Below are positions 34,789-43,023 of a stretch of 64,000 bases of DNA, one piece after another. Each line of letters starts with the position of its first letter. The first letter of the stretch is position 1. Source of the DNA: an uncultured Ruminococcus sp. (lineage in GTDB: Bacteria > Bacillota > Clostridia > Oscillospirales > Ruminococcaceae). The notes under the pieces were generated by a model. It made no database searches and was not told the DNA's origin. It saw nothing but the letters and a program-made list of their open reading frames with translations. The stretch lies in contig CALXIQ010000014.1 in the NCBI GenBank assembly GCA_944388405.1, forward strand, positions 1 through 64,000, written 5' to 3'. The translations under genes and the position numbers were made by a program.

Positions 34789-37257
34789 TTACCGTTCCTC
34801 GTAATTTGACTGAACGGTCAGTCTGTCCATAAACTCCTCAAGAGTCATCTTTTTAGAACATCCCCGCTTGTTTACCGTAACGGTAACAGGCTCAGAACCG
34901 TGAATGTCAAACCAGTTGTCTGAAAATACGCAGTCGCCCTCCTCAAGGTCAAGGCATACCGACTTTGCAAAGTTCTGCGCACAAAGCGTCACAACAAAGC
35001 TTTGCTCGTTTTCCGCACCGCTGACGGAAATATACGGCTTTTCAAACTCAAACTCCTTAGGGCGCACAAACAATGTAACGCCTCGGCTTATAACCTCTCC
35101 ATCTCTCACAAGGCTGTATTCAAGATATTTTTCCCGCTTATCATGCCTGCTTTCAAGCTGTCCGCCCAGGTCGCATACAGCTATATCCTGTGAGGTAAGC
35201 GGCGCAATTTCAAGCTCTCCCACTCCCTCCAACAGTATCTGCGCTTTGTTGTTTCTCAGCCGCCAGCGGTATTGGCAGTTAAGTGTTTCAAGGGTTTCGT
35301 TTGACACGTTCAGCACAGGCTTAACCGGATTGCTGTCGTCGCAGGAAATAAGCGTGGGATTATAAAAACGCTTTGCGTAGTAATGCAGAGCCTTCCAGCG
35401 TCCGAAATAGTCTATGCTTGACCATGATATTACCGGGTTTGAATCGTTTATCTGCCAGTATGCAGAGCCCATGCAGCGACCTCTTGCACGGCGCATATGC
35501 TCCACGTTTGAGCGGATGCAGTCAGCCTGCAAAAGCTGAGAGGAATAAATCAGCCGCTCAAAGCTGTATGGATACCTCACCATCTGAGCCAGATAGAACA
35601 TTATCTTTTCGTTGCCCTGAGTACACTTCTGGTGCGCCTCCATAACGGGCGACATCAGATCGAAATCTCCCATATCCTCATCTGCAAATTCTCTTACCGT
35701 TTTAATGTCGGGCAGTGATTCAAAGCCGTATTCCGAGCAGAAACGGTAATAGTATTTTCGGAAATCCTCGATAGGCTTCAAATTGTGCCAGACGTCCCAG
35801 TAATGCATATCTCCCGCATGGTTTGAGGAGGAATCCTTAAATCCGCCGCCCGACGACGGCGAGGACGGCCAGTAGAATATCTCGGGGGAATACTCTTTTA
35901 CCAGTGCCGGGATTATCTCTTCAAACTGCCGCAGATAATCCGCTTTTGACTGCGGGTCGTCCGGCAATCCCCAGTACTCCCAAGCAGACTCTATCTCGTT
36001 ATTGCCGCACCACATTCCAAGGGACGGGTGATTTCTCAGCCTTATAATATTATCCCTTACCTCTGCCCTTACCGTTTTCTCGAATTCCTCGGTAAGCAGA
36101 TACGCCGAACAGGCGAACATAAAATCCTGCCACACAATAAGTCCCAGCTCGTCGCAGCAGTCGTAAAAATAATCGTCGGGGTAATAGCCGCCACCCCATA
36201 CTCTGATAAAATTGAAATTGGCAGATGCACACTGCTCTAAAAGCTTACGTGTACGTTTTTCTGTACACCTTGTAACAATCTGATCCTCGGGGATGTAGTT
36301 TCCGCCCATGGCGAATATCTTTTTTCCGTTAAGCTTAAAGCAAAATTCCTCTCCCCACTTATCCTTATCACGGCTGATTGTAAGGGTACGAAGTCCTATT
36401 CTCGCGGTATTCTCGTCTATAGTCTTTTCGTCCTTTATAAGTCTTACGACGCACTTGTAAAGAGGCTGCTCACCATAGCCGTTCGCCCACCAAAGCTGAG
36501 GGTTTTCAACTGTGCATTTAAACTTGTGGTATTCTCCTCCGCCGCTTATGTCAACACTCTGGGAGCACTCAAGATTGCCATCAGGCGAATAGATTTCAAC
36601 CGCAGCCCTGTCGCAGCCGCAACCCTCAACGTGCACATCACAGCTTACCTCAACCGCATCCTCTGAATGAGACTGGGTGTAATGGACATCAAGAATCCGT
36701 CCGTAGGAGTAGCATTCAAGCCTTACATCCCTCCATATTCCCATATCGGGCAACTTAGGACCCCAGTCCCAGCCGAACATACAGTGCGCCTTTCGCAGGT
36801 GAGTGTACCCCTCCATAGTGGAATTTACACCCCACAGGGGACGCTCTTCCTGCTTTTTTGCAATATATCTGTTGGGGGAGGATATTTTCACCTTAAGGCT
36901 GTTTTCGCCCGTATGTAAAAGTTCTTTAACGTCAAACTCATAGATTCGGTGCATATTATCCGTCGTGCCTATCAGCTTTCCGTTAAGGTACACCTCGCCC
37001 AGGGTATCTATTCCGTCAAACACAAGTCTGAGATTTTCATGGCTCAGAATATCTTTATCAACCCTCACCACAGTGGAAAACTCATAATCATCATCGCAAA
37101 TGGAAGTTGAAATATACTCGTTTTCCCGCCAATAGGGATTTTGCATTTTACCATGCTCAAGCAATGTTTTGTACACCGAACAGGGCACGGAACATGTAAA
37201 TTTTTCTTCATCCCCGCACTTATTCATTACCCAGTTTTCGTTCAAATTAATCGTCAT
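34789..37257 (-). CDS. Beta-mannosidase, GH2 family
   Basis: An 822-residue glycosidase that removes terminal beta-mannose from manno-oligosaccharides. The GH2 layout is visible: sugar-binding jelly roll (about 1-180), immunoglobulin-like domain (about 185-285), TIM barrel (about 290-600) with acid/base Glu in MWCGNNEIES and nucleophile Glu in FCSEYGFES, and C-terminal beta domains. HCMFGWDWGPKLPDMG is typical of the mannosidase branch. It has no signal peptide, so it works in the cytosol on imported oligosaccharides. It is a single gene; no transporter lies beside it. Confidence 0.92.
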   Translation of the reverse strand: MTINLNENWVMNKCGDEEKFTCSVPCSVYKTLLEHGKMQNPYWRENEYISTSICDDDYEFSTVVRVDKDILSHENLRLVFDGIDTLGEVYLNGKLIGTTDNMHRIYEFDVKELLHTGENSLKVKISSPNRYIAKKQEERPLWGVNSTMEGYTHLRKAHCMFGWDWGPKLPDMGIWRDVRLECYSYGRILDVHYTQSHSEDAVEVSCDVHVEGCGCDRAAVEIYSPDGNLECSQSVDISGGGEYHKFKCTVENPQLWWANGYGEQPLYKCVVRLIKDEKTIDENTARIGLRTLTISRDKDKWGEEFCFKLNGKKIFAMGGNYIPEDQIVTRCTEKRTRKLLEQCASANFNFIRVWGGGYYPDDYFYDCCDELGLIVWQDFMFACSAYLLTEEFEKTVRAEVRDNIIRLRNHPSLGMWCGNNEIESAWEYWGLPDDPQSKADYLRQFEEIIPALVKEYSPEIFYWPSSPSSGGGFKDSSSNHAGDMHYWDVWHNLKPIEDFRKYYYRFCSEYGFESLPDIKTVREFADEDMGDFDLMSPVMEAHQKCTQGNEKIMFYLAQMVRYPYSFERLIYSSQLLQADCIRSNVEHMRRARGRCMGSAYWQINDSNPVISWSSIDYFGRWKALHYYAKRFYNPTLISCDDSNPVKPVLNVSNETLETLNCQYRWRLRNNKAQILLEGVGELEIAPLTSQDIAVCDLGGQLESRHDKREKYLEYSLVRDGEVISRGVTLFVRPKEFEFEKPYISVSGAENEQSFVVTLCAQNFAKSVCLDLEEGDCVFSDNWFDIHGSEPVTVTVNKRGCSKKMTLEEFMDRLTVQSNYEER

Positions 37258-37397
37258 GTTGACACCTCATTCCCGATTTATCAGCGCCCTTGCCCGAGCC
37301 GCATAAAAAGCCCGGGCAAACTGTGCTGTTTTAAAAATATTATGAACCCTTTAAAGCGTCAAGTCAATAAATATTTTCTGAACAAAATACTCAAGAC

Positions 37398-37436
37398 AAA
37401 AAATACGCCGGAAAACCCTTCCGGCTCTCCGACGTA
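37398..37436 (-). terminator. Terminator after DUF6465 gene
   Basis: Inner stem GCCGG / CCGGC and outer ATACG / CGTAT with a bulge, followed on minus by TTTTTTG, 14 bases past the stop. Confidence 0.85.
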
Positions 37437-37449
37437 TCAGAAATTTTAA

Positions 37450-37830
37450 TTACAGCTCAACCTTGCCGCTTACCTTGCCGTTGACAACGTAGTATGCAGC
37501 GTTGTCCTCAGGCTTTACGTAAACGTCAAGCTTTCTTAAATAGCCCTTGTTGTTTGCCTTGAAATCAGCCTTTGCAGCTTCAATAACGGCGTCCATTTCA
37601 ATTTCCTTGCCGTCAAACTGAATATAAACGGTTTCCTTCTTTTCCGCAGGCTTGCTTGCAGCCTTTGCGGCTGGCTTCTTTGCAGGAGCCTTCTTTGCGG
37701 CGGCCTTTTTCTCGACAGCCTTAACTTCATTCTTAACTGCCTCGGCTCCGCTCTTAACAGCTTCTTTAACAGCCTCAGCTTCAGTTTTTACAACTTCCTT
37801 TGCTGCTTGCGCAGTTTTCTTTACTGCCAT
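37450..37830 (-). CDS. DUF6465-like protein with histone-H1-like tail
   Basis: A 126-residue protein. The start at 37830 follows AAAGGAGA; a longer reading is not supported. Residues about 1-65 are Lys/Ala/Glu-rich, with AAKKAPAKKPAAK-type repeats like bacterial histone-H1-like tails. Residues about 66-126 form a compact domain (VYIQFDGKEIEMDAVIEAAKADF, then LDVYVKPEDNAAYYVVNG). It lies 141 bases downstream of HU on the same strand. Nucleoid association is inferred from the tail and this neighbour. Confidence 0.8.
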   Translation of the reverse strand: MAVKKTAQAAKEVVKTEAEAVKEAVKSGAEAVKNEVKAVEKKAAAKKAPAKKPAAKAASKPAEKKETVYIQFDGKEIEMDAVIEAAKADFKANNKGYLRKLDVYVKPEDNAAYYVVNGKVSGKVEL

Positions 37831-37869
37831 GACAATTTCTCCTTTCAAATTAAAGCAAATCCATTTGAC

Positions 37870-37887
37870 AACGGACAAAAGTCCGTT
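37870..37887 (-). other. Hairpin between HU and DUF6465 genes
   Basis: Perfect AACGGAC-AAAA-GTCCGTT stem-loop, 40 bases before the DUF6465 start. It has no T run on minus, so it may be an mRNA processing or stability element, or a weak attenuator. Confidence 0.4.
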
Positions 37888-37971
37888 ATGTTTCAGGCGA
37901 AAGACATCGTCTGCCGCCTTAAGACCTGACTAAACCACCGCTTAAAATTCCTGACGGGAACAAAGCCGCAG

Positions 37972-38250
37972 TTATTTCTTATCAACAATCTCTTTAAGCG
38001 CCTTGCCTGCCTTGAATGCGGGAACCTTCTTTGCAGGACAGTGTACAGGCTGCTTTGTTGCCGGATTGATTGATTCCTTAGCCGCTCTGTCGCGAACCTC
38101 GAATGTTCCGAAGCCTACGATGGATACCTTTTCACCGTTTGCAAGAGTTTCGGTAATTGTATCAACAACGGCGCAAAGAGCTTTTTCAGCGTCTTTCTTT
38201 GTGTAGCCTGCCTTTTCGGCAATTGCTGAAACGAGTTCTGATTTTGTCAT
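37972..38250 (-). CDS. hup: DNA-binding protein HU
   Basis: A 92-residue HU. Family marks are TKSELVSAIAEKAGYTKKDAEKAL, the VSIVGFGTFEVRDRAA strand and the DNA-wrapping arm with NPATKQP. It packages and bends DNA in the nucleoid. CGGAGG lies before the start. It is expressed from a perfect consensus promoter at 38284-38312. Confidence 0.97.
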   Translation of the reverse strand: MTKSELVSAIAEKAGYTKKDAEKALCAVVDTITETLANGEKVSIVGFGTFEVRDRAAKESINPATKQPVHCPAKKVPAFKAGKALKEIVDKK

Positions 38251-38283
38251 AATAACAACCTCCGTAAATTAATTTCTGCTTGT

Positions 38284-38312
38284 ATTATAGCCTATTTTAC
38301 GCCCCTTGTCAA
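38284..38312 (-). promoter_or_regulatory. Consensus sigma-A promoter of hup
   Basis: On minus: TTGACA, a 17-base spacer, TATAAT, 34 bases before the HU start. Confidence 0.92.
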
Positions 38313-38505
38313 ATTTTACAGAGCATTTTCCGCCCGTTTTCATAATCTTTGTAGAAATCTATAAAAAGCAGTAACGATACAAAGCAGTCTTTTGTATTTA
38401 TTCACACAATATCTACAGCTGTTTAAGGCGTAAAGCTCGTCCGCCGCAAGCCGTTAAACCAAGGTTTTCCCCGTGATTTCAAGATATGCACGGCATTTTA
38501 CCCGA
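38313..38505. other. Intergenic stretch upstream of hup
   Basis: About 190 bases between the hup promoter and the terminator of the small-gene pair. No ORF, repeat or RNA gene recognised. Confidence 0.5.
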
Positions 38506-38544
38506 CAAAAAAGTCACGCTTTCATATAGAAAAAGCATGACTTT
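38506..38544 (-). terminator. Terminator of small-gene pair
   Basis: Stem AAAGTCA-GCTTT / AAAGC-TGACTTT (one mismatch) followed on minus by TTTG, 21 bases past the stop of the 38566 gene. Confidence 0.85.
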
Positions 38545-38565
38545 AAGTAAAACAATATTCACAAA

Positions 38566-38877
38566 TCACTGTCTTAAATTTGAATAATACGCAATTACAT
38601 GACGTTTTTCCCCAGTAAGCGAATCGATGCCTTTTATATCTACTCCGTTATGGCTCATAAGCTCGGCGGCGATTGCTCCTTTTGCAAGACACCGAAATAC
38701 CTCGTGACCGTCGCACACTACGATTATTTCATCCTCCGTTACGGATATACCGCCTTTCTTTCCCAGCACCAGCTCATCTACGCCATTCCGCTCCACCGCA
38801 TAGGAAAGGGCTTTTCCGTGAAGCCTGCTTAAATCCTTGAGAGATGTTTCGTCCTTTTTCTTTTTAAAAAGTCCCAT
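38566..38877 (-). CDS. 103-residue cytosolic protein, unknown
   Basis: A small protein beginning MGLFKKKKDE. The ATG at 38877 is preferred because the GTG at 38889 sits on top of the GAGGAG site. After a Lys-rich start, residues about 30-100 look like a compact alpha/beta fold (LVLGKKGGISV, DEIIVVCDGHEVFRC). No family recognised. It follows a 62-residue gene by about 30 bases; both end at the 38506 terminator. Confidence 0.65.
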   Translation of the reverse strand: MGLFKKKKDETSLKDLSRLHGKALSYAVERNGVDELVLGKKGGISVTEDEIIVVCDGHEVFRCLAKGAIAAELMSHNGVDIKGIDSLTGEKRHVIAYYSNLRQ

Positions 38878-38909
38878 ACCATTATGCACTCCTCAACAAT
38901 AGTTTTATT

Positions 38910-39098
38910 TCAAGGTCTGTCTGCCGCTTTACGGCTGCCTTTTAAGTCTTTTGCAGCGGGAATGACCGCAAGGGCGTCTCCTACCACCTGAAAAAGTCCC
39001 GCCAGCAAATTAATTTCATCATCGCTTAACCCCTCCGACAATGCGTTGGCAATTGATACGGCAAGCAGATTAAGCTTCTGTCCGTAGCCGTCGTTCAA
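38910..39098 (-). CDS. 62-residue helical protein, unknown
   Basis: A small protein with a TTG start (39098) and no strong ribosome binding site; the in-frame stop upstream leaves little choice. Its sequence (LNLLAVSIANALSEGLSDDEINLLAGLFQVVGDALAVI) resembles a recurrent group of 50-60-residue Clostridial proteins, possibly DUF6774. It is mostly helical, without a clear membrane segment. Cotranscribed with the 103-residue gene. Confidence 0.5.
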   Translation of the reverse strand: MNDGYGQKLNLLAVSIANALSEGLSDDEINLLAGLFQVVGDALAVIPAAKDLKGSRKAADRP

Positions 39099-39224
39099 TA
39101 TAATCAGTCCGTTTCATATAGTAATTTCCTAAGCTATTATATGTCTGTCCCGGCTTGCAGGTGAATAAACCTCGCCGCAACGAGCATAATATTCGGGAAA
39201 CCATTGCGAAAGGAAGTAACCGTT

Positions 39225-39935
39225 TTGTTCATAGTGAAAGCCGTTCTCGCCACTTCAGCTTCAATTATCATAATGTTTCTGCTTTCAAAGCTTCTCGGCA
39301 ACAAGCAGATTAGCGAAATGAATCTGTTTGACTACATCAACGGAATAACCATAGGTTCAATAGCCTCCGAACTGGCGGTTTCGGACAACGGGAAAGAAAT
39401 GATAACCGCCGTTATCGCAATGGTTCTGTACGGTCTTACAGGCTTCCTGCTTTCAATGCTTACCATAAAATCAATAAAGGCAAGACGCTTTTTTGCAGGC
39501 GTACCTCTCCTGCTGATGGAAAACGGAAAGATATACCCCAAAAACATCAAAGCGGCAAAGCTTGACACAAGCGACCTGCTCACCCGTGCCAGAAACGCAG
39601 GTTATTTTGATCTGTCGCAAATATCATACGCTATACTTGAAAACAACGGCAAAATATCCTTCCTCTCCAAAAAAGCGGACAGTCCCGTTACTCTCAGGGA
39701 TCTGGGGCAGAATCCGCCCGATGAAAAACTGTGCGTAAACGTAATACTTGACGGAGTTGTAATGGAGGACAACCTTAAACACACCGGCAACGATATGAAA
39801 TGGCTTTTTTCCCAAATGCACAAGCAGAACTATTCGTCGCCCACAGATATTTTCCTTGCTACTGTTGACGGCAGCAACAAGCTTACAATATATCCCCAGT
39901 GTGAGCACAAGGTTGATAAAAATCTGTTTGAATAA
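39225..39935 (+). CDS. YetF-like DUF421 membrane protein
   Basis: A 236-residue protein with three membrane helices in the first 85 residues and a cytosolic DUF421 domain (YetF core). Marks are LLGNKQISEMNLFDYINGITIGSIASE, LLMENGKIYPKNIKAAKLD and the final FLATVDGSNKLTIYPQ. TTG at 39225 lies eight bases after AAAGGAAG and is preferred over TTG 39204. A second paralog lies at 54658-55335. The domain is linked to spore germination and stress in Bacillus relatives, but its reaction is unknown. It converges on maf with only 13 bases between. Confidence 0.88.
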   Translation: MFIVKAVLATSASIIIMFLLSKLLGNKQISEMNLFDYINGITIGSIASELAVSDNGKEMITAVIAMVLYGLTGFLLSMLTIKSIKARRFFAGVPLLLMENGKIYPKNIKAAKLDTSDLLTRARNAGYFDLSQISYAILENNGKISFLSKKADSPVTLRDLGQNPPDEKLCVNVILDGVVMEDNLKHTGNDMKWLFSQMHKQNYSSPTDIFLATVDGSNKLTIYPQCEHKVDKNLFE

Positions 39936-39948
39936 ATAAAGGCTATCT

Positions 39949-40539
39949 TTATATTACAAACTGCTCCAGCAGTACCGCAAGCTTTGAAACCGGCAGCCCC
40001 ACTACGTTGAAATAATCTCCCTTTATCCCCGACACAAGCAGAGAGCCCACGCCCTGTATTCCGTAGGCGCCCGCCTTGTCAAAAGGCTCGCCGGTGTTGA
40101 TGTAGTCGGAAATATCCTCATCACTCAGGCTGCGGAATGTAACCTCGGTGGTTTCGGAAAATGAGCGGAGTCTGCCGCCGCAAATAAACGCCGTTCCACT
40201 GATAACCTTATGGGTTCTACCCGAAAGTCTACCCAACATCTGTGCTGCATCCGCCGCATCCTCAGGCTTTCCCATTATCTCACCGTCAAGCAGCACTGTG
40301 GTGTCGCAGGCTATTATAACATCGCCTTCGCAACGCTTGGCTACCTCCTTGCACTTTGCCACGGCAAGAACCTCTGCGGCATATTCCGGCTGAATCCCTT
40401 CGGGTACAACCTCCTCACCCACAGCGGGACAAACCTCAAAGTCGGGACAAATTAACTCCAGCAGCTCTTTTCTACGGGGCGACTGAGATGCCAGTATAAC
40501 CTTTTTACCCTTTAACAGCTTTCGTACCTTCAGCGGCAT
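39949..40539 (-). CDS. maf: Maf nucleotide pyrophosphatase
   Basis: A 196-residue Maf protein, a house-cleaning nucleoside triphosphate pyrophosphatase for dTTP/UTP-type substrates linked to septum formation. Motifs: LASQSPRRKELLE (P-loop-like), CDTTVLLDGEIMGKP (catalytic Asp), and GRTHKVISGTAF. The end has DKAGAYGIQGVG. No mre genes follow, unlike in Bacillus. Confidence 0.95.
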   Translation of the reverse strand: MPLKVRKLLKGKKVILASQSPRRKELLELICPDFEVCPAVGEEVVPEGIQPEYAAEVLAVAKCKEVAKRCEGDVIIACDTTVLLDGEIMGKPEDAADAAQMLGRLSGRTHKVISGTAFICGGRLRSFSETTEVTFRSLSDEDISDYINTGEPFDKAGAYGIQGVGSLLVSGIKGDYFNVVGLPVSKLAVLLEQFVI

Positions 40540-40568
40540 TATTCATTATCCTTTCAATTTAAAAGTCA

Positions 40569-40596
40569 GGGGATTTCCCTAAAACAAGAAATCCCC
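40569..40596 (-). terminator. Hairpin after zinc-ribbon gene
   Basis: Perfect GGGGATTTC / GAAATCCCC stem with a ten-base loop, 41 bases past the stop of the 40638 gene. The minus tail is TGACTTTTAAATT, so termination is likely but weak. It separates that gene from maf. Confidence 0.65.
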
Positions 40597-40637
40597 ACAG
40601 ACATCTGATACAATATGATTAAAAGCTATGCAGCCTG

Positions 40638-41231
40638 TCAGTCTATCTTGCTTCCGCACTCGGAGCAGAATTTTGTGCCGGCTGCTTCCTTATGTCCGCA
40701 CTGAGAGCAGAACACAAAAGCGGCAGGTGCAGGCTGTTCTTCAATAACCGGCTGTACAGGCGCGCTTGTGGCAACAGCCTCAGGCTGAACGCTGTCGTCA
40801 GCGCTTGCAACAGGCATTTCCGCCGCAGCGTCGTTTGCCGTTTCGGTGTTTGCAGGCTGCTGAGGCTGAGCCTTAACCTCCTGTCTGGCTCCGCAGGAAG
40901 GGCAGAACATAACGTCGGCGTTTATCGTTGCGCCGCAGTTGCCGCAGTTTTTAACTCCCTTAAGGGTATTAACCTGCTCTTTAAGCTGGGTCACCTCTGC
41001 CAGTAATGCATCTATCTCTCCCGCAAGCCTTACTACCTCGGGGTCGCTGATGCCGTCCATAAGACGCAGCTTAACGGCCCGTCCGATTTCGGTATACTTC
41101 TTGCTTACATCTGCCAGCGCAGCATTGATTCTTGCGTTAAGCTTGTTTGTTTCAGCCATTCGCTTTGCCGAATCGGAAACTGCTGTTGCTCCCGAGGATA
41201 TTTTTGCTCCAAGCTTGTCTAAAAATGCCAT
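40638..41231 (-). CDS. Protein with coiled coil and two zinc ribbons
   Basis: A 197-residue protein with a helical, likely coiled-coil N-terminal half (about 1-95; SDSAKRMAETNKLNARIN, LLAEVTQLKEQVNTL), zinc ribbon 1 (CGNCG...CPSCG, about 96-115), a Pro/Ala/Glu linker, and zinc ribbon 2 at the C-terminus (CSQCG...CSECG). CGGAGG before the start. Such proteins occur widely in Clostridia without assigned function; membrane or envelope stress roles are not proven. Confidence 0.8.
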   Translation of the reverse strand: MAFLDKLGAKISSGATAVSDSAKRMAETNKLNARINAALADVSKKYTEIGRAVKLRLMDGISDPEVVRLAGEIDALLAEVTQLKEQVNTLKGVKNCGNCGATINADVMFCPSCGARQEVKAQPQQPANTETANDAAAEMPVASADDSVQPEAVATSAPVQPVIEEQPAPAAFVFCSQCGHKEAAGTKFCSECGSKID

Positions 41232-41282
41232 ATCAAAAACCTCCGTTTAATAAAATATATTATTTTCACACTAATCATAAAT

Positions 41283-42818
41283 TCATTCCGCAGCGGACGA
41301 CGAATCATCCTTACCGCTTTGCGGCGGAGTTACGGCGTCGGCGGCGTCTGTTATGTCGGCGGATGATGAATTATCCTCCGTATCGTTTTTATCGGTTGTT
41401 TGCGAACCATCTGCCACCGGGTCGGTTACCTCATCGGAAACCGAAGCTTCATTATCTGCTAAAGAGTCGTCCTCGTCGGTGGGCGCCTTATCCGGCTGAG
41501 AAGTATGCAAGGTATCATCGTTTGAGAGGTCGCTTTCCGTTTCCGTATTTTCTGCAAGCTGGCTATCGTCGGTTATTTGGGAATTTTCAATTTCCTCCTC
41601 AAGCTCCTCCTTTGTCATTTCCCCTCTTTCCACCGCTTTTTGATTTACATCGGAAAGACCAAGGTATGTGTTTACATAATAGTGCTTGAGTATCTGGTCG
41701 TAGGTGTAGCCGTTGGCAGCATAAAAGCATGCGCCCCACTGAGACATACCTACTCCGTGACCGTAGCCATAGGAGGTGAATTTAAAAACTCCGTCCTTAT
41801 AATCAATTGTAAAAGCGTTTGATTTAAGTCCGAAAAGCTTTTTGATGGTTGAGCCGGTAATGGTAACGTCGCTGTCTCCCAGCTGACAGGTTGAATGACC
41901 GTCCACCGTCATTTTGCCGATATATTTTCCGCTGTATCTTGACTCTGCTTTAAACCAGTTTTCCACATCGTCCGATAGCTCTATATCAGTTTTTTCGGCG
42001 AATATATCCCTTACCTCTTGCTCGGTAAACTCGCTTACCAGACCATAGTTAGGATCGTTTTCGTCATAAGCGCTTACCACCGCTCTCAGGTATGGATAAT
42101 AAACGCCCCACACATTTTCACTTTCGGCGGAATATCCCACCGATGATGCGGAATACACAGCGTTGATTATATTGCCGTTATAATATACACACTGACCCTC
42201 CACTGCATTTACACAGTTTTCGATTTTTGTGGGATACCCCGGTTTCAGACCTACTGTTGGGATAAGTCCTAAGCTGTCGTTAAACCTCAGATAGGAATAT
42301 GCCGCAACTGTCTGAGCCTTTATTGCGTCCTCGTCCCAGGATGCTCCTATTTCGTTGTAAACTATGCGACACAGCATCTCATGGGCGTTCATTGTTACCG
42401 TTTCGCCTGAGATTATATCGTAAACCGTATAATACTCATCCACCACGCTTCTTGTTGCGTTAAAGCTTGTTCTTTCAGGCTGAGGGTCATACACCTTGGT
42501 GTCGTCAGCCGGAAGCTCCATAGAAAAGCTCTCAATCTTTTTCTCGACTTCTTCCTCCGACTTGGTCTCTTCCGTCGGAGCCTTTGAAACCACTACCATA
42601 TCATACTCGTCGATACCGGCTTTTCTGAAATTGATAAACTGCACCGTTTCATAAGCGGTAGCGGTATCGGCAGCCAACGCCTCAACTCCCGCAGAAACAT
42701 TATGCTCCCCACTTCCCCGTTTATCGCCGAGGGCCGTCGCCCCAGTCGTTGCGATAACAGCAAAACAGGCAAGCATCGCCCCTGCGCTTGTAAGCTTCTT
42801 TTTAGTTTCACTCTCCAT
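41283..42818 (-). CDS. SpoIID/LytB-domain cell wall protein
   Basis: A 511-residue protein. The start at 42818 follows AGAGG. A membrane segment (about 10-28) precedes an extracytoplasmic part with motif FRKAGIDEYD (about 62-71). The SpoIID/LytB domain spans about 140-375 (MLCRIVYNEIGASWDEDAIKAQ, YSASSVGYSAESENVWG, YGHGVGMSQWGA). SpoIID is a peptidoglycan transglycosylase needed for engulfment in spore formers; this may be a vegetative or sporulation relative. The last 125 residues are an acidic Ser/Asp/Glu tail with no known role. The upstream sleB-like gene has the same KAGxxEYD motif. Confidence 0.88.
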   Translation of the reverse strand: MESETKKKLTSAGAMLACFAVIATTGATALGDKRGSGEHNVSAGVEALAADTATAYETVQFINFRKAGIDEYDMVVVSKAPTEETKSEEEVEKKIESFSMELPADDTKVYDPQPERTSFNATRSVVDEYYTVYDIISGETVTMNAHEMLCRIVYNEIGASWDEDAIKAQTVAAYSYLRFNDSLGLIPTVGLKPGYPTKIENCVNAVEGQCVYYNGNIINAVYSASSVGYSAESENVWGVYYPYLRAVVSAYDENDPNYGLVSEFTEQEVRDIFAEKTDIELSDDVENWFKAESRYSGKYIGKMTVDGHSTCQLGDSDVTITGSTIKKLFGLKSNAFTIDYKDGVFKFTSYGYGHGVGMSQWGACFYAANGYTYDQILKHYYVNTYLGLSDVNQKAVERGEMTKEELEEEIENSQITDDSQLAENTETESDLSNDDTLHTSQPDKAPTDEDDSLADNEASVSDEVTDPVADGSQTTDKNDTEDNSSSADITDAADAVTPPQSGKDDSSSAAE

Positions 42819-42938
42819 AAAATACCTCTTTGTGTTTTTTAGTAGCAAGGTAATTTAAAGAAACAACCTTGCAAAAATGCCATAATCTTCACAAAAGCGT
42901 TATGGCAACACCTAATTTAATTTTAATCATTAATAAAA

Positions 42939-42975
42939 AAAAGTCAAGACATATTAAACTTATGTCTTGACTTTT
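42939..42975 (-). terminator. Terminator of sleB-like gene
   Basis: A 15-base perfect stem AAAAGTCAAGACATA / TATGTCTTGACTTTT with a seven-base loop, then TTTATT on minus. It separates sleB from the SpoIID-like gene. Confidence 0.93.
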
Positions 42976-43023
42976 TGTAACATCGCACAAACTATACTAT
43001 TTTTTTTGAGCACTTTTTACATA

